This document shows, piece by piece, positions 51,327 to 59,749 of a DNA stretch of 64,000 bases. The number at the start of each line of letters is the position of its first letter. The stretch's first letter is position 1. Source of the DNA: JBBDYH01 sp040901795 (GTDB lineage Bacteria; Planctomycetota; Planctomycetia; Pirellulales; JALHPA01). Below the pieces are notes generated by a model. It was not told the DNA's origin. It was given only the letters and a program-made list of their open reading frames with translations, and ran no database searches. The DNA lies in the NCBI GenBank assembly GCA_040901795.1, contig JBBDYH010000167.1, positions 124,001 to 188,000 of the forward strand. The letters are read 5' to 3'. Position numbers and translations under genes: made by a program.

Positions 51327-53525
51327 ATGAACGGCCTTCGCGTGTGGCCCGGTCGGCCGTATCCCCTGGGGGCAACCTGGGATGGGAGCGGGACCAATTT
51401 CGCGATTTACTCGGAAAACGGCGTCAAGGTTGAACTGTGTTTATTCGACTCTGCGGATGCCGCCAAGGAATCCGCGCGTGTCGAACTGCCCGAGCAGACC
51501 GACATGGTCTGGCATGGATACCTCCCGGACATGCTGCCGGGACAAATCTACGGATATCGCGTCCACGGCCCCTACGAGCCTGCTAAGGGGCACCGCTTCA
51601 ACGCGAATAAGGTCCTTTTCGACCCCTACGCGAAAGCTATCGGTCGCAATGGAAAACTGGCCGACGAGTGCTGGGGCTATAAGCTCAAGGACCCGGCCGC
51701 GGATTTGTCGTTCGACACGCGCGACAACGCCAGGCACGCGACCTTGGCGGCGGTTGTCGACGAGGCGTTTACGTGGGGCGACGACCGGCCCCCGCAGACG
51801 CCCTGGAACAAAACGCTGATTTACGAGCTTCACGTGAAGGGCTTTACCAAACTCCATCCGGAAGTGCCCGAAAAGATTCGCGGCAGCTACGCGGGTTTGG
51901 GTTCCGAGGCGGCCATTCTCTATCTGAAAACGCTCGGAGTGACGGCCGTCGAGCTGCTCCCTGTCCATTTTCACCTTGATGATCGGCATCTGACCGATCA
52001 CGGACTGACCAATTATTGGGGCTACAACACCTTGGGATTCTTCGCGCCGGAGCATCGCTGGGCTTCGACGGTCGCCGCCGGGGACCAGGTCCGCGAGTTC
52101 AAGACCATGGTGCGAAACCTCCATGCCGCGGGGATCGAGGTGATCCTCGACGTCGTTTACAACCACACGGCCGAGGGGAACCAGATGGGCCCGACGCTGT
52201 CATGGCGCGGGATCGACAACGCTGCATACTACCGCCTGGCGCCGGACCCGCGGTACTACATGGATTACACCGGCTGCGGCAACACCTTTGACATGACGAA
52301 TCCGCGTGTTTTGCAGCTCATCATGGACAGCCTGCGATATTGGATCACACAGATGCACGTCGACGGGCTCCGCTTCGATTTGGCCAGCACGCTAGCCCGC
52401 GAACTGCACGAAGTCGACAAGCTGGGCGCTTTCTTCGATATCATCCAGCAAGATCCGATTATTTCCCAAGTTAAGCTCATTGCCGAGCCCTGGGACTTGG
52501 GCGAAGGGGGCTACCAGGTTGGCAATTTCCCCTCATTGTGGTCGGAATGGAACGGGAAATACCGCGATTGTGTACGGCACTTCTGGAAAGGCGACGGGGG
52601 TCATGTCTCCGAATTCGCGACGCGGTTTACCGGCTCGAGTGATCTGTATGAGTGGAGCGGTCGCCGCCCACATGCCAGCATCAACTTCGTCACTTGCCAC
52701 GACGGCTTCTCACTCCACGATCTGGTCTCGTACGACCAGAAACACAACGAGAAAAACCGCGAGAACAATCGCGACGGCCACAATGACAACATCAGTTGGA
52801 ATTGCGGCGTCGAAGGTCCTACGAACAAAAAAGAGATCCTGGATCTGCGTTACAAGAAAATGCGCAGTATGTTAAGCACGCTGATCCTTTCGCAAGGCGT
52901 GCCAATGCTTTTGGCAGGCGACGAACTGGCGAACACTCAGTTTGGGAACAATAACGCCTACTGTCAGGATAATGAGATCTCCTGGTTGAAGTGGGAGCTC
53001 GATGAGCGGCAACAGCAACTGCTGCGCTTCACCCGGCAGGTGATTGAAATTTTCCACAACGAGCCGGTGTTTCATCGACGTCGGTTCTTCCACGGGCAGG
53101 CAATTCAGGGTGACGAGGCCCCAGAAATCGCCTGGCTTGACCCGACGGGCAAGGAAATGACCGCTGAAGCCTGGAAGGCCGGCCACGTCCGCAGTCTTGG
53201 CGTGCAGTTGTTCGGCGGCCAGATCGATGTTGACGAACGCGGCGCGACGATTCTGGCCAACTCCATGCTGGTGCTATTTAACGCCGATCATGCCAACACG
53301 ATTCCGTTCGTACTTCCAGCCGTCAGCGAGGACGAGGAGCCGTGGGAACTCTTGTTCGACACCACCGAGGTCACGATCGATACCCCGAGGAAGTGCGACG
53401 AAAAGCACTCGCTCAGGCCGTGCTCGATGTCGCTATTCCGGGCGCCTTTGAAGCAAATGGAACAAGACCCGTTGTTAGGGACGATCCCTGGACGGGAACC
53501 GCCGATGAATTTGGCGCGTTCGTAG
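51327..53525 (+). CDS. glgX: glycogen debranching enzyme GlgX/TreX
   Basis: Hydrolyses alpha-1,6 branches of glycogen, releasing maltodextrins that TreY can use. The 732-aa protein has the N-terminal beta-sandwich (YPLGATWDGSGTNFAIYSENG) and the GH13_11 catalytic domain: VVYNHTAEGN, D351 in DGLRFDLAST, E387 in LIAEPWD, D459 in CHDGFSLHD. The tail reads FDTTEVTIDTPR. Downstream of treY-divergent and BON genes on the same strand, it may be transcribed with the BON gene from the strong sigma-54-type promoter. Start ATG 51327 lacks a clear Shine-Dalgarno. Confidence 0.93.
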   Translation: MNGLRVWPGRPYPLGATWDGSGTNFAIYSENGVKVELCLFDSADAAKESARVELPEQTDMVWHGYLPDMLPGQIYGYRVHGPYEPAKGHRFNANKVLFDPYAKAIGRNGKLADECWGYKLKDPAADLSFDTRDNARHATLAAVVDEAFTWGDDRPPQTPWNKTLIYELHVKGFTKLHPEVPEKIRGSYAGLGSEAAILYLKTLGVTAVELLPVHFHLDDRHLTDHGLTNYWGYNTLGFFAPEHRWASTVAAGDQVREFKTMVRNLHAAGIEVILDVVYNHTAEGNQMGPTLSWRGIDNAAYYRLAPDPRYYMDYTGCGNTFDMTNPRVLQLIMDSLRYWITQMHVDGLRFDLASTLARELHEVDKLGAFFDIIQQDPIISQVKLIAEPWDLGEGGYQVGNFPSLWSEWNGKYRDCVRHFWKGDGGHVSEFATRFTGSSDLYEWSGRRPHASINFVTCHDGFSLHDLVSYDQKHNEKNRENNRDGHNDNISWNCGVEGPTNKKEILDLRYKKMRSMLSTLILSQGVPMLLAGDELANTQFGNNNAYCQDNEISWLKWELDERQQQLLRFTRQVIEIFHNEPVFHRRRFFHGQAIQGDEAPEIAWLDPTGKEMTAEAWKAGHVRSLGVQLFGGQIDVDERGATILANSMLVLFNADHANTIPFVLPAVSEDEEPWELLFDTTEVTIDTPRKCDEKHSLRPCSMSLFRAPLKQMEQDPLLGTIPGREPPMNLARS

Positions 53526-53988
53526 GACTATTCGAGGGTCTCAGGTTTGTGCCTTTTGCACCACCCGGGTCGCCAAAGGAGACGGTCGCTGCAGCTTCAC
53601 CTCCGCGATTCGCGCTGTCCCGTACTCGGTCCAAAGCTCGCAAGGTGCGGCACGTCCGCCAAGGCGGCCTAATGCGTCCGGAATGTCCAGCCGCGCGCCG
53701 TTTCGCTTGCGCCTCGGTCTAAAGATATCGGTGAACATGGCTTACTTTGCCTTTTCGTCGCCCTCGGGGCTACCTGCCAACTGCCGCTTTGTGTTCGAAG
53801 GCGAGCACTTTCTGTACCGCCAAGTTCACTCTGCCTGCCCTTAATCGACGCTTCCAAGGGGGCGGGTGGGGCGAGCACGCCTGGCTGGCCAACAAACGAA
53901 CACGGGGCACGACGCTTCGGCTCGAAATGCGGCCCTAAATCGCTAATGTTTGTGGCTTTTCCGCTTCACCGCGTCCGGTGGACTTCCA
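53526..53988. other. long intergenic stretch
   Basis: No gene that I can support. Small frames exist on both strands (for example 53541..53738 minus, and a 35-codon frame at 53737..53844 plus) but without Shine-Dalgarno or family features. The segment just upstream of 53989 leads into a sigma-54-type promoter. Confidence 0.4.
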
Positions 53989-54004
53989 GGGCACACGATG
54001 TGCT
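53989..54004 (+). promoter_or_regulatory. sigma-54-type promoter, Gly/Tyr-rich exported protein gene
   Basis: GGGCACACGATGTGCT: GGCAC at -24 and TGCT at -12, with GG (53990-53991) and GC (54002-54003) 12 bp apart. ATG 54077 is about 60 bp past the expected start point. Confidence 0.65.
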
Positions 54005-54076
54005 CAAAGATTCCCAGGATAACCGCGCAAATCGTGCGGAAACTGGTCGCATTTTGGGTATACAAAGGAGAAGACG

Positions 54077-54967
54077 ATGAAGGCAAAACTGTTTTCAGCC
54101 GTAGGCGCCCTGGCTTTTGCCATGTCGAGTTGGGCGGTCGCCCAGCAGGCGGATGTAGGCGCGCAAGCAGGCGGACAAGTCGAGGCTGATGCTCGCATCA
54201 ATGCGCAGCAACCAGGCGTACAAGGCGATGTTGGAGCTCGAGGACAGGCCGATGTGGATGCTGACCGGGGCCGTGCCGATGTTGACGCTCGCATCGATGC
54301 CCAGGCCGATCGACGCGAGGATCGGCGCGAAGACCGAATCGATCGGCGCGAAGACCGCATCGAGCGACAAGCCGATCGCTTCGACGACCGTGACCGGGAT
54401 GCAGCCTCTGGCCGATTGGACGATCGCGAAGATCGGGACCGATTCGAGGGCCGCGTGGAAGGCCGCATTGGCGCGAGCAGCGACCAATGGCGTTATCGCC
54501 ATCACAATGGACAGTGGTGGTACTGGCTTCCCAGCAACAGTTGGGTAGTTTGGTCCGGCAACACGTGGGTCCCGTATGAAACCTGGCGGACGACGTACGT
54601 GCCCAGCACGACCGTGTACACACCAAGCCAAACCATCTACTACGGCAGCCCCGGCTACCGCGGCGGTGGCTATGGCGGTGGTTACTACGATTCGCAGTTT
54701 TACGGTGGCAGCTATGGCCGACCCGGCCGTTACTATAGCGGCTATCGTGGTGGCGGTTACGGCGGTTATGGCGGCGGATATGGTGGGTATGGCGGCTATG
54801 GCGGCTATGGCGGCTATGGCGGCTATGGTCGTGGATATGGCGGCCGAGGATTTGATCGTGGCGCAGCCGAAGGCGCTGGCATTGGCGGCGCGATTGGAGG
54901 CGCTCTGGGCGGCCGCGGCGGAGCAGATATCGGCGCCGGCATCGGTGCGGCGATTGGCCGCGACTAG
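54077..54967 (+). CDS. exported low-complexity protein with Arg/Asp and Gly/Tyr blocks, 296 aa
   Basis: After a signal peptide (LFSAVGALAFAMSSWAVAQQ) three parts follow: Ala/Gly/Asp/Gln repeats with recurring ADVDA units (residues 25-80), a charged Asp/Arg block (RREDRREDRIDRREDRIER, 80-130), and a short aromatic domain (QWRYRHHNGQWWYWLPSNSWVVWSGNTWVPYETW). The rest is Gly/Tyr-rich (GGYGGYGG runs) and ends in a glycine-zipper (GAGIGGAIGGALGGRGGADIGAGIGAAIG). It may be an envelope or matrix component that forms a gel-like or membrane-associated layer. AAAGGAG precedes the ATG; a sigma-54-type promoter lies upstream and a terminator follows. Confidence 0.8.
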   Translation: MKAKLFSAVGALAFAMSSWAVAQQADVGAQAGGQVEADARINAQQPGVQGDVGARGQADVDADRGRADVDARIDAQADRREDRREDRIDRREDRIERQADRFDDRDRDAASGRLDDREDRDRFEGRVEGRIGASSDQWRYRHHNGQWWYWLPSNSWVVWSGNTWVPYETWRTTYVPSTTVYTPSQTIYYGSPGYRGGGYGGGYYDSQFYGGSYGRPGRYYSGYRGGGYGGYGGGYGGYGGYGGYGGYGGYGRGYGGRGFDRGAAEGAGIGGAIGGALGGRGGADIGAGIGAAIGRD

Positions 54968-55024
54968 TGTCGTGTCAGCGTTATTTTCGTGTGCCAACTG
55001 CTTTGCCAGTGCGAATGGCAGGTC

Positions 55025-55056
55025 GCTCCGCCGGTTCCGACCGGCGGAGCTTTTTT
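55025..55056 (+). terminator. rho-independent terminator
   Basis: GCTCCGCCGGT, loop tccg, ACCGGCGGAGC (55025-55050) then TTTTTT. It lies between the Gly/Tyr-rich gene and the gene at 55079, whose transcription therefore needs read-through or its own promoter. Confidence 0.88.
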
Positions 55057-55078
55057 GATTATTTCGGAGGCCAAAGCT

Positions 55079-55438
55079 ATGAATGCTCAAACAGAAGACG
55101 TTTGCGGTCGACCAATCTCATTATCGCCAGCCTGCGATGAGACAAACGTGCATCGAACGACGAGCGCGGAAACTTGGGCACAATTGCTCGGCGGTATGTA
55201 TTTAGTTGCCACGGGCATACGGGGAAACAGTTTCAGCGGGGGCGTCATGGCGTCCTTGGGAAGTTGCCTGGCGTATCGGGGAGCTGTTTGCCTGTTAGGC
55301 GGTCCCTCGATCACGGGGCGGTCGCCAAAGATCGCCGAACGCCCTGACCCGGCGGTGGTGGATAACCCGGTTGATGAAGCCTCGTGGGAATCGTTTCCTG
55401 CCAGCGACTCGCCGGTCTTCAGCGGGATCACGAAATAA
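55079..55438 (+). CDS. small protein with DUF2892-like segment and SFPASD tail, 119 aa
   Basis: The middle (QLLGGMYLVATGIRGNSFSGGVMASLGSCLAYRGAVCLLGG) resembles the two-helix DUF2892/YgaP inner-membrane segment. The C-terminus ends in VDEASWESFPASDSPVFSG, a short conserved tail of the form DEAS..SFPASD.P that I know from many small stress-associated proteins. GGAGG lies 9 bp before ATG 55079. It is convergent with the glucosidase gene, 13 bp away. Confidence 0.7.
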   Translation: MNAQTEDVCGRPISLSPACDETNVHRTTSAETWAQLLGGMYLVATGIRGNSFSGGVMASLGSCLAYRGAVCLLGGPSITGRSPKIAERPDPAVVDNPVDEASWESFPASDSPVFSGITK

Positions 55439-55451
55439 AAGGTCCCGCCGC

Positions 55452-57527
55452 TCAGTCGGCCTGTGCCGTATCGGCGGTCAATTTCCAGCAACGCAGCACT
55501 TCAGCAACGCTCCAGGCCTGGGACACGCAACCGCGAGGTGTATAAGGGGCTTCGGCGTCGAAAATCTCGCTCATGCTTCCGACGCAGGCCTCGTGGAGGT
55601 GTGCAACGAAGCCCTCGAGGAACGCGCGCACGGTGTCGCGTTCGCCGGGATGGGTCTTCATCCAGGCATCCACAAGCGGGCCCACTAGCCAGCCCCAAAC
55701 GGTGCCTTGATGATACGCTGCGTCGCGCGCGCGGAGGTCACCGTCATACTTCGCGACGTAGTTCGGTTCACCCGGCGCCAATGAGCGCAATCCCATGGGC
55801 GTGAGCAGCGTTTCCAGCGACGTTTTTACAACCGGCTCCCAGCGAGCCTGCTGCAGAACGGGGTTTGGAAGCGCGATCGAAAAAAGCTGATTGGGACGAA
55901 TGCTCGCGTCGTCGCCCGTTGGCCCGTCCACAACGTCGTAGAGGCATTGCTTCGGCCCATTCCAAAACCGCTGATTGAACGAGCGCTCGGCACGCAGCGC
56001 GTGGCCATCGACGTCGTTGGCGCGGGAAGTCTCGCCGAGCTCGGCCAGCCAGGTGGAATACAGTCGCAAAGCGTTATACCAGAGTGCGTTGATCTCAACC
56101 GCTTTTCCGCGGCGAGGCGTGACAACCCAGTCGCCCACCTTGGCATCCATCCATGTGAGCTGATAGCCTTCGGCGCCTTGGCTCAAGAGGCCGTCGTCTC
56201 GGTCGACGCCGATTCCAAACCGGGTTCCGCGAAGGTGAGAGTCGACAATCTCTCCCAGAGTCGGCATCAACAGTTGCAAGATTTCGCGGTCGTTGGTCCA
56301 GGCCACATAGCGGTCCAACGCATGAAAGAACCACAGAGTGGCGTCGGCAGTGTGGTAGAGTCCCTCGCGTTCTCCCTCGGGAAACAGGTTTGGAATCAGA
56401 CCGTCGCGCACGTGGCGCGCGAAGGTACGGAGAATGTACTTCGCTTCCTGATGCCTTCCTGTCGCTAGCGTCAGACCCTCGAGACTGATCATCGTGTCGC
56501 GGCCCCAATCAGTGAACCAATGGTAACCCGCGATCACAGTCCGCGCCTCATCGCCCGCCGCGTGGGCCATCGCCACATCCGCCGTTCGCGCAACGGGAGC
56601 GACAATGAACTGGTCCGCGGCTAAAACCAGATGCCTGGCGACTTCATCACTTTCCGGCGACTGCGCCATCAGACGAGCCCGTCGTTCCTCTTCGGCTGCC
56701 AGACTTTCCTCGCTGGTCATCGCCAGCACCGTGTCCCACTCGTCCGTGGACGCTAAGAGAGTAGCCGCTTCCCCGGCGGTCAGATCGGCCTCAAAGAATC
56801 CGGGCGACCAGAGCGGGCCGCTCGATTCATATCCGCGTGCTGCTTCAACGCGATAATGCACGGTCCGCACGTGTCCGCCGTCCAACACCAGTCTCCGGCG
56901 CCGTCCTTCCATTTGCAGGCGCAGCGGCGGCAACGACGGAGCATGGACCTCGACTCGATCCCCGAGAGAGGTCACCATATACGGACTATCGAGCGGTTGA
57001 GAAACGGAGTCTTCGTGATGGCGACAGCGAAAAGCAGGACGCACACTGAGCTTAAATGGAGTCGCCGATTCCAGCGCACGGTAGGCGACGCGGACCGTAT
57101 TGGTCTGATAGCCAAACCAGATCTGCTTCTCGAGTAGACAACCATCCAACTCGTAATGCCACACGGGTAGACCGCCGCGCAGAAAGAAGGATTTAAGATG
57201 CCGGCAGAGTCGCTGAGAGAGCCCGTGCGGCGTTTCTTCGCCCGTCAGCAAGACACTTTCGCCGCCAGGAAACCAAAGTTCCTCATGCAGATGGTTAAGC
57301 ATCACCATCCGACCAAACGGCGCCGGCAACGCCGCGGTCAGCAGACCGTGATAGCGCCGCGTACTTACGCCGGCGACGGTTCCCGAGGCATACCCGCCCA
57401 GGCCGTTTGTAACTAACCATTCCAGCCGCAGTAAGCGCTCATTATCGGGCGGTTCCTCGGCCCAAATCGACGGATTGACGTGAAGTTCCAGCGTCTCAGC
57501 CACCGTTGACGGCATAGAACGCCCCAT
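55452..57527 (-). CDS. amylo-alpha-1,6-glucosidase (glycogen debranching enzyme, GDE type), 691 aa
   Basis: N-terminal glycogen debranching domain (WLVTNGLGGYASGTVAGVSTRRYHGLLTAAL) and a C-terminal GDE/GH133-like (alpha/alpha)6 barrel: AGYHWFTDWGRDTMISLEGLTL, LPNLFPEGEREGLYHTADATLWFFHALDRY, GVDRDDGLLSQGAEGYQLTWMDAKVGDWVVTPRRGKAVEINALWYNAL, YHQGTVWGWLVGPLVDAW. It removes the branch glucose of limit dextrins. It is unlike GlgX in fold, so the organism has two debranching routes. A sigma-54-type promoter lies directly upstream on the same strand. Met at 57527 is used; 57515 is an in-frame alternative. Confidence 0.9.
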   Translation of the reverse strand: MGRSMPSTVAETLELHVNPSIWAEEPPDNERLLRLEWLVTNGLGGYASGTVAGVSTRRYHGLLTAALPAPFGRMVMLNHLHEELWFPGGESVLLTGEETPHGLSQRLCRHLKSFFLRGGLPVWHYELDGCLLEKQIWFGYQTNTVRVAYRALESATPFKLSVRPAFRCRHHEDSVSQPLDSPYMVTSLGDRVEVHAPSLPPLRLQMEGRRRRLVLDGGHVRTVHYRVEAARGYESSGPLWSPGFFEADLTAGEAATLLASTDEWDTVLAMTSEESLAAEEERRARLMAQSPESDEVARHLVLAADQFIVAPVARTADVAMAHAAGDEARTVIAGYHWFTDWGRDTMISLEGLTLATGRHQEAKYILRTFARHVRDGLIPNLFPEGEREGLYHTADATLWFFHALDRYVAWTNDREILQLLMPTLGEIVDSHLRGTRFGIGVDRDDGLLSQGAEGYQLTWMDAKVGDWVVTPRRGKAVEINALWYNALRLYSTWLAELGETSRANDVDGHALRAERSFNQRFWNGPKQCLYDVVDGPTGDDASIRPNQLFSIALPNPVLQQARWEPVVKTSLETLLTPMGLRSLAPGEPNYVAKYDGDLRARDAAYHQGTVWGWLVGPLVDAWMKTHPGERDTVRAFLEGFVAHLHEACVGSMSEIFDAEAPYTPRGCVSQAWSVAEVLRCWKLTADTAQAD

Positions 57528-57565
57528 GCGAGAGAATTGTCTTAGGGGAAGGGGGTGCAGGAGTT

Positions 57566-57581
57566 AGCAAGTCCGATGCCT
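57566..57581 (-). promoter_or_regulatory. sigma-54-type promoter for the amylo-1,6-glucosidase gene
   Basis: Minus strand: AGGCATCGGACTTGCT. GGCA and a perfect TTGCT with 12-bp GG-GC spacing; deviations only at the first and sixth bases. The start codon at 57527 is about 30 bp past the expected start point. Confidence 0.7.
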
Positions 57582-57642
57582 GAGGACAGAACGTCCTTGG
57601 ATCACCGCAACTTTGTTGATGGTTCGGCATATGGCCAATACA

Positions 57643-57658
57643 AGGCATGGGAATTGCG
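57643..57658 (+). promoter_or_regulatory. sigma-54-type promoter candidate, Hpt protein gene
   Basis: AGGCATGGGAATTGCG: GGCA and TTGC with the exact 12-bp spacing (GG 57644-57645, GC 57656-57657). The Hpt gene starts at 57837, leaving a long leader of about 165 bp. It is divergent from the glucosidase promoter 60 bp away, so one activator site could serve both. Confidence 0.5.
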
Positions 57659-57836
57659 ATTTTGCGCGTAAGTCTTGTCAGGGAAGTGTTTTTGATTGAA
57701 TCTCGTCCAGCTTGGCCTTTTCGGGGTCAAAGTGATGGGTCGGTTTTTACCAAGCGACCCGTCGCCCTAGGTCTTGGGTAAGTCAAACGGATTTGAAAAT
57801 TCTTATAAGGCGCCGAGTTGAGTTAAAATCTTGTAA

Positions 57837-58649
57837 ATGAACTCCACCAATTCAGCCTCGCCGGGCCGCCGGCAATTGAAGATCCTTTTCATTCGACCAG
57901 GCAATGGACGGCTCTCAGACGCAGGAGAGAGGTTGGTCGCCGCCGGTCACATCGTCACAGAAGCCAAGGGAGGCGATGACGCCGCGCGGATTCTTCGCAG
58001 CCGCCCGGTTAACCTCGTGCTCGTCGAGGGCGGCCACGATTCGCTGGCGTTGCTGGAAGTCGCTGCCAGCTTGAGAAGCGCCAGCGGGCGTGTTTCCATC
58101 CGCTATACGCCGATTTTCGTATTGACCGATCGGCCGCCGTTATCGCCGCTAGGGCCGGCGTACATCGATGGGATCCTTTCCTCCCCGCTCAACAACGACA
58201 CGCTCGTTGCGGCGTACCTCGAATTCCTCTCCGATTCGCTGAGCGGAGCGAAGCGAGCTGCTGAAACGACACCATGTTGTGAAATCGACGCTGCCATCGA
58301 TCGGCTGGGGGGAGATGTGGAGTTGTATCAAGATCTTGTTGATCGTTTCCTGGATGATACTGCCGGGATCCGCCAGCGAGTCGAGACGGCCATCGACACG
58401 CGCGATGCCCCGATGTTGCACAGCGCTTCGCACAGCCTGAAGGGCCTGGCGGCCAGTATCGGCGCCGCCACTGTCGCGGCGGCGCTCGCCGAGCTCGAGG
58501 AGCTTGGGCGGACCGGCGATTTTGAGGGCGTGGTAAGTGCCTGGCAACAATTTCGAATCGAGATGGAGCGGACGGCCGATGAATTGGCGGACTATCATCG
58601 CAGCAGCTCCGTCACGCCGGCGTTTCGACCGAACAGTGCCTCGTCGTAG
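57837..58649 (+). CDS. degenerate receiver fused to Hpt phosphotransfer domain, 270 aa
   Basis: Residues 15-125 have the receiver fold (LKILFIRPGNGRLSDAGERLVAAGHIVTEAKGGDDAARIL), but the acceptor position reads LVLVEGG, without the phosphorylatable Asp, so it is a pseudo-receiver. Residues 145-240 form an Hpt domain with H199 in HSASHSLKGLAASIGA. Such proteins pass phosphate between hybrid kinases and a response regulator. Both hybrid kinases in this region end in receivers and lack their own Hpt, so this is the missing relay element. ATG 57837 has no clear Shine-Dalgarno. Confidence 0.85.
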   Translation: MNSTNSASPGRRQLKILFIRPGNGRLSDAGERLVAAGHIVTEAKGGDDAARILRSRPVNLVLVEGGHDSLALLEVAASLRSASGRVSIRYTPIFVLTDRPPLSPLGPAYIDGILSSPLNNDTLVAAYLEFLSDSLSGAKRAAETTPCCEIDAAIDRLGGDVELYQDLVDRFLDDTAGIRQRVETAIDTRDAPMLHSASHSLKGLAASIGAATVAAALAELEELGRTGDFEGVVSAWQQFRIEMERTADELADYHRSSSVTPAFRPNSASS

Positions 58650-58679
58650 GGGGCCGCACGACCGTCGAATCGTCACTTT

Positions 58680-58695
58680 CGGCATAGGAAGTGCA
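58680..58695 (+). promoter_or_regulatory. sigma-54-type promoter candidate, DUF883 and holin-like operon
   Basis: CGGCATAGGAAGTGCA: GGCA and TGCA, GG (58681-58682) and GC (58693-58694) 12 bp apart. ATG 58782 lies about 75 bp beyond the expected start point. Confidence 0.55.
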
Positions 58696-58781
58696 TCAAT
58701 CTCCGCTCAAGAAAAGGCGAGGGAACCTGGCAACTCGTTTCATTCGCGTATTTGAAATACGGCCAGCAAAAGGAGGTTTTT

Positions 58782-59078
58782 ATGGCGGCTCATTCATCCA
58801 GACCGATCACCGATCGCGGGGGCATGGAGAGCGTGCGAGAAAAAGCGGGCGACATCAAGTCCAGTTTGCAAGACATGGGTTCCACCGCCAAACAAATGGC
58901 GCAAGAGCAATTCGAGGGCGTTCGCGACACGATGTCGACCTATTACGAGCAAGGCCGCGAACGTGCGATGGACCTCGAGCAGTCGCTCGAGAATCGGGTT
59001 CGCGAAAGGCCGATCAGTTCCATCCTCGTCGCAACGGGGCTGGGCTTTTTGATCGGCATGCTTTGGATGCGGAAGTAA
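58782..59078 (+). CDS. DUF883 (ElaB/YqjD-like) membrane-anchored protein, 98 aa
   Basis: A long amphipathic helix (MESVREKAGDIKSSLQDMGSTAKQMAQEQFEGVRDTMSTYYEQGRERAMDLEQSLE) ends in the conserved VRERPISSILVATGLGFLIGMLW anchor, exactly the ElaB/YqjD/DUF883 layout. In enterobacteria members bind ribosomes or protect membranes in stationary phase. AAAGGAGG lies 6 bp before ATG 58782. It leads an operon with the holin-like and following genes. Confidence 0.9.
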   Translation: MAAHSSRPITDRGGMESVREKAGDIKSSLQDMGSTAKQMAQEQFEGVRDTMSTYYEQGRERAMDLEQSLENRVRERPISSILVATGLGFLIGMLWMRK

Positions 59079-59212
59079 CTTCATTTGGGTGTCCTGGGCT
59101 ATCGGGCAGTGTTTCAAAGCGGATCATCCGCCACGAAAACGCCGCCCGGTAGCCTTTTTCTTTCTCGACGAGTTTTCACAGGCTGCCATTCTCTTTAGCA
59201 GGACCCCTGGTC

Positions 59213-59749
59213 ATGATTGGAAACGGGGTAGATCGCCAGGCGCCTCAGACCGAATCGCAAAGCATTCCCAGCGATCAACGTTCGGAAGATGGCGAAGCGA
59301 GAAAAGGCTTCGGACCTCCTCACCCGTTCGACGGGATATTCAAGCAGGTTCGTGAAGTCGTTGAGTACGCCAATTTCTATGTGGAAGCCCGCAAGGACAT
59401 ACTGCGGGCCACCGTCCGGAGCCTGATCTGGAAGGCGATCGCCGGGATTGTGGCCGCCTTGGCAGGCGTCACGGTGATCATCGTGGCCGTTGTGTATCTC
59501 CTGAGCGGCATCGCGCACGGTCTGGGCCGCCTGTTGGGAGATCAACTCTGGCTCGGTGAGTTGACGACGGGCGCCGCGATATTCCTTGTGCTGATTTTCT
59601 CGGGATGGGTTGTCATCCGGTCGATGAATCGAAAAGCTCGCGAAAGGACCATCGGAAAATATGAACGCCGACAGCAACAGCAACGGGAGCGCTTCGGCCA
59701 CTCCGCAACCGAACGAGCGCAACAGATACAGCAAACTTACCGAGGCTGA
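59213..59749 (+). CDS. holin-superfamily-III-like membrane protein, 178 aa
   Basis: About residues 45-140 hold two membrane segments (WKAIAGIVAALAGVTVIIVAVVYLLSGIAHGL and TGAAIFLVLIFSGWVVIRSM), flanked by charged cytoplasmic ends with a Gln/Arg-rich tail. The arrangement matches the phage holin-like/PF07332-type proteins that accompany DUF883 proteins in stress clusters; it is probably not lytic. Its end overlaps the next gene by 89 bp, indicating translational coupling. Confidence 0.75.
   Translation: MIGNGVDRQAPQTESQSIPSDQRSEDGEARKGFGPPHPFDGIFKQVREVVEYANFYVEARKDILRATVRSLIWKAIAGIVAALAGVTVIIVAVVYLLSGIAHGLGRLLGDQLWLGELTTGAAIFLVLIFSGWVVIRSMNRKARERTIGKYERRQQQQRERFGHSATERAQQIQQTYRG

Noticed and set aside
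53541..53844. Two small frames (65 aa minus; 35 aa plus) after glgX.
   Set aside because: No Shine-Dalgarno, no recognisable family and no conserved context. Probably chance.
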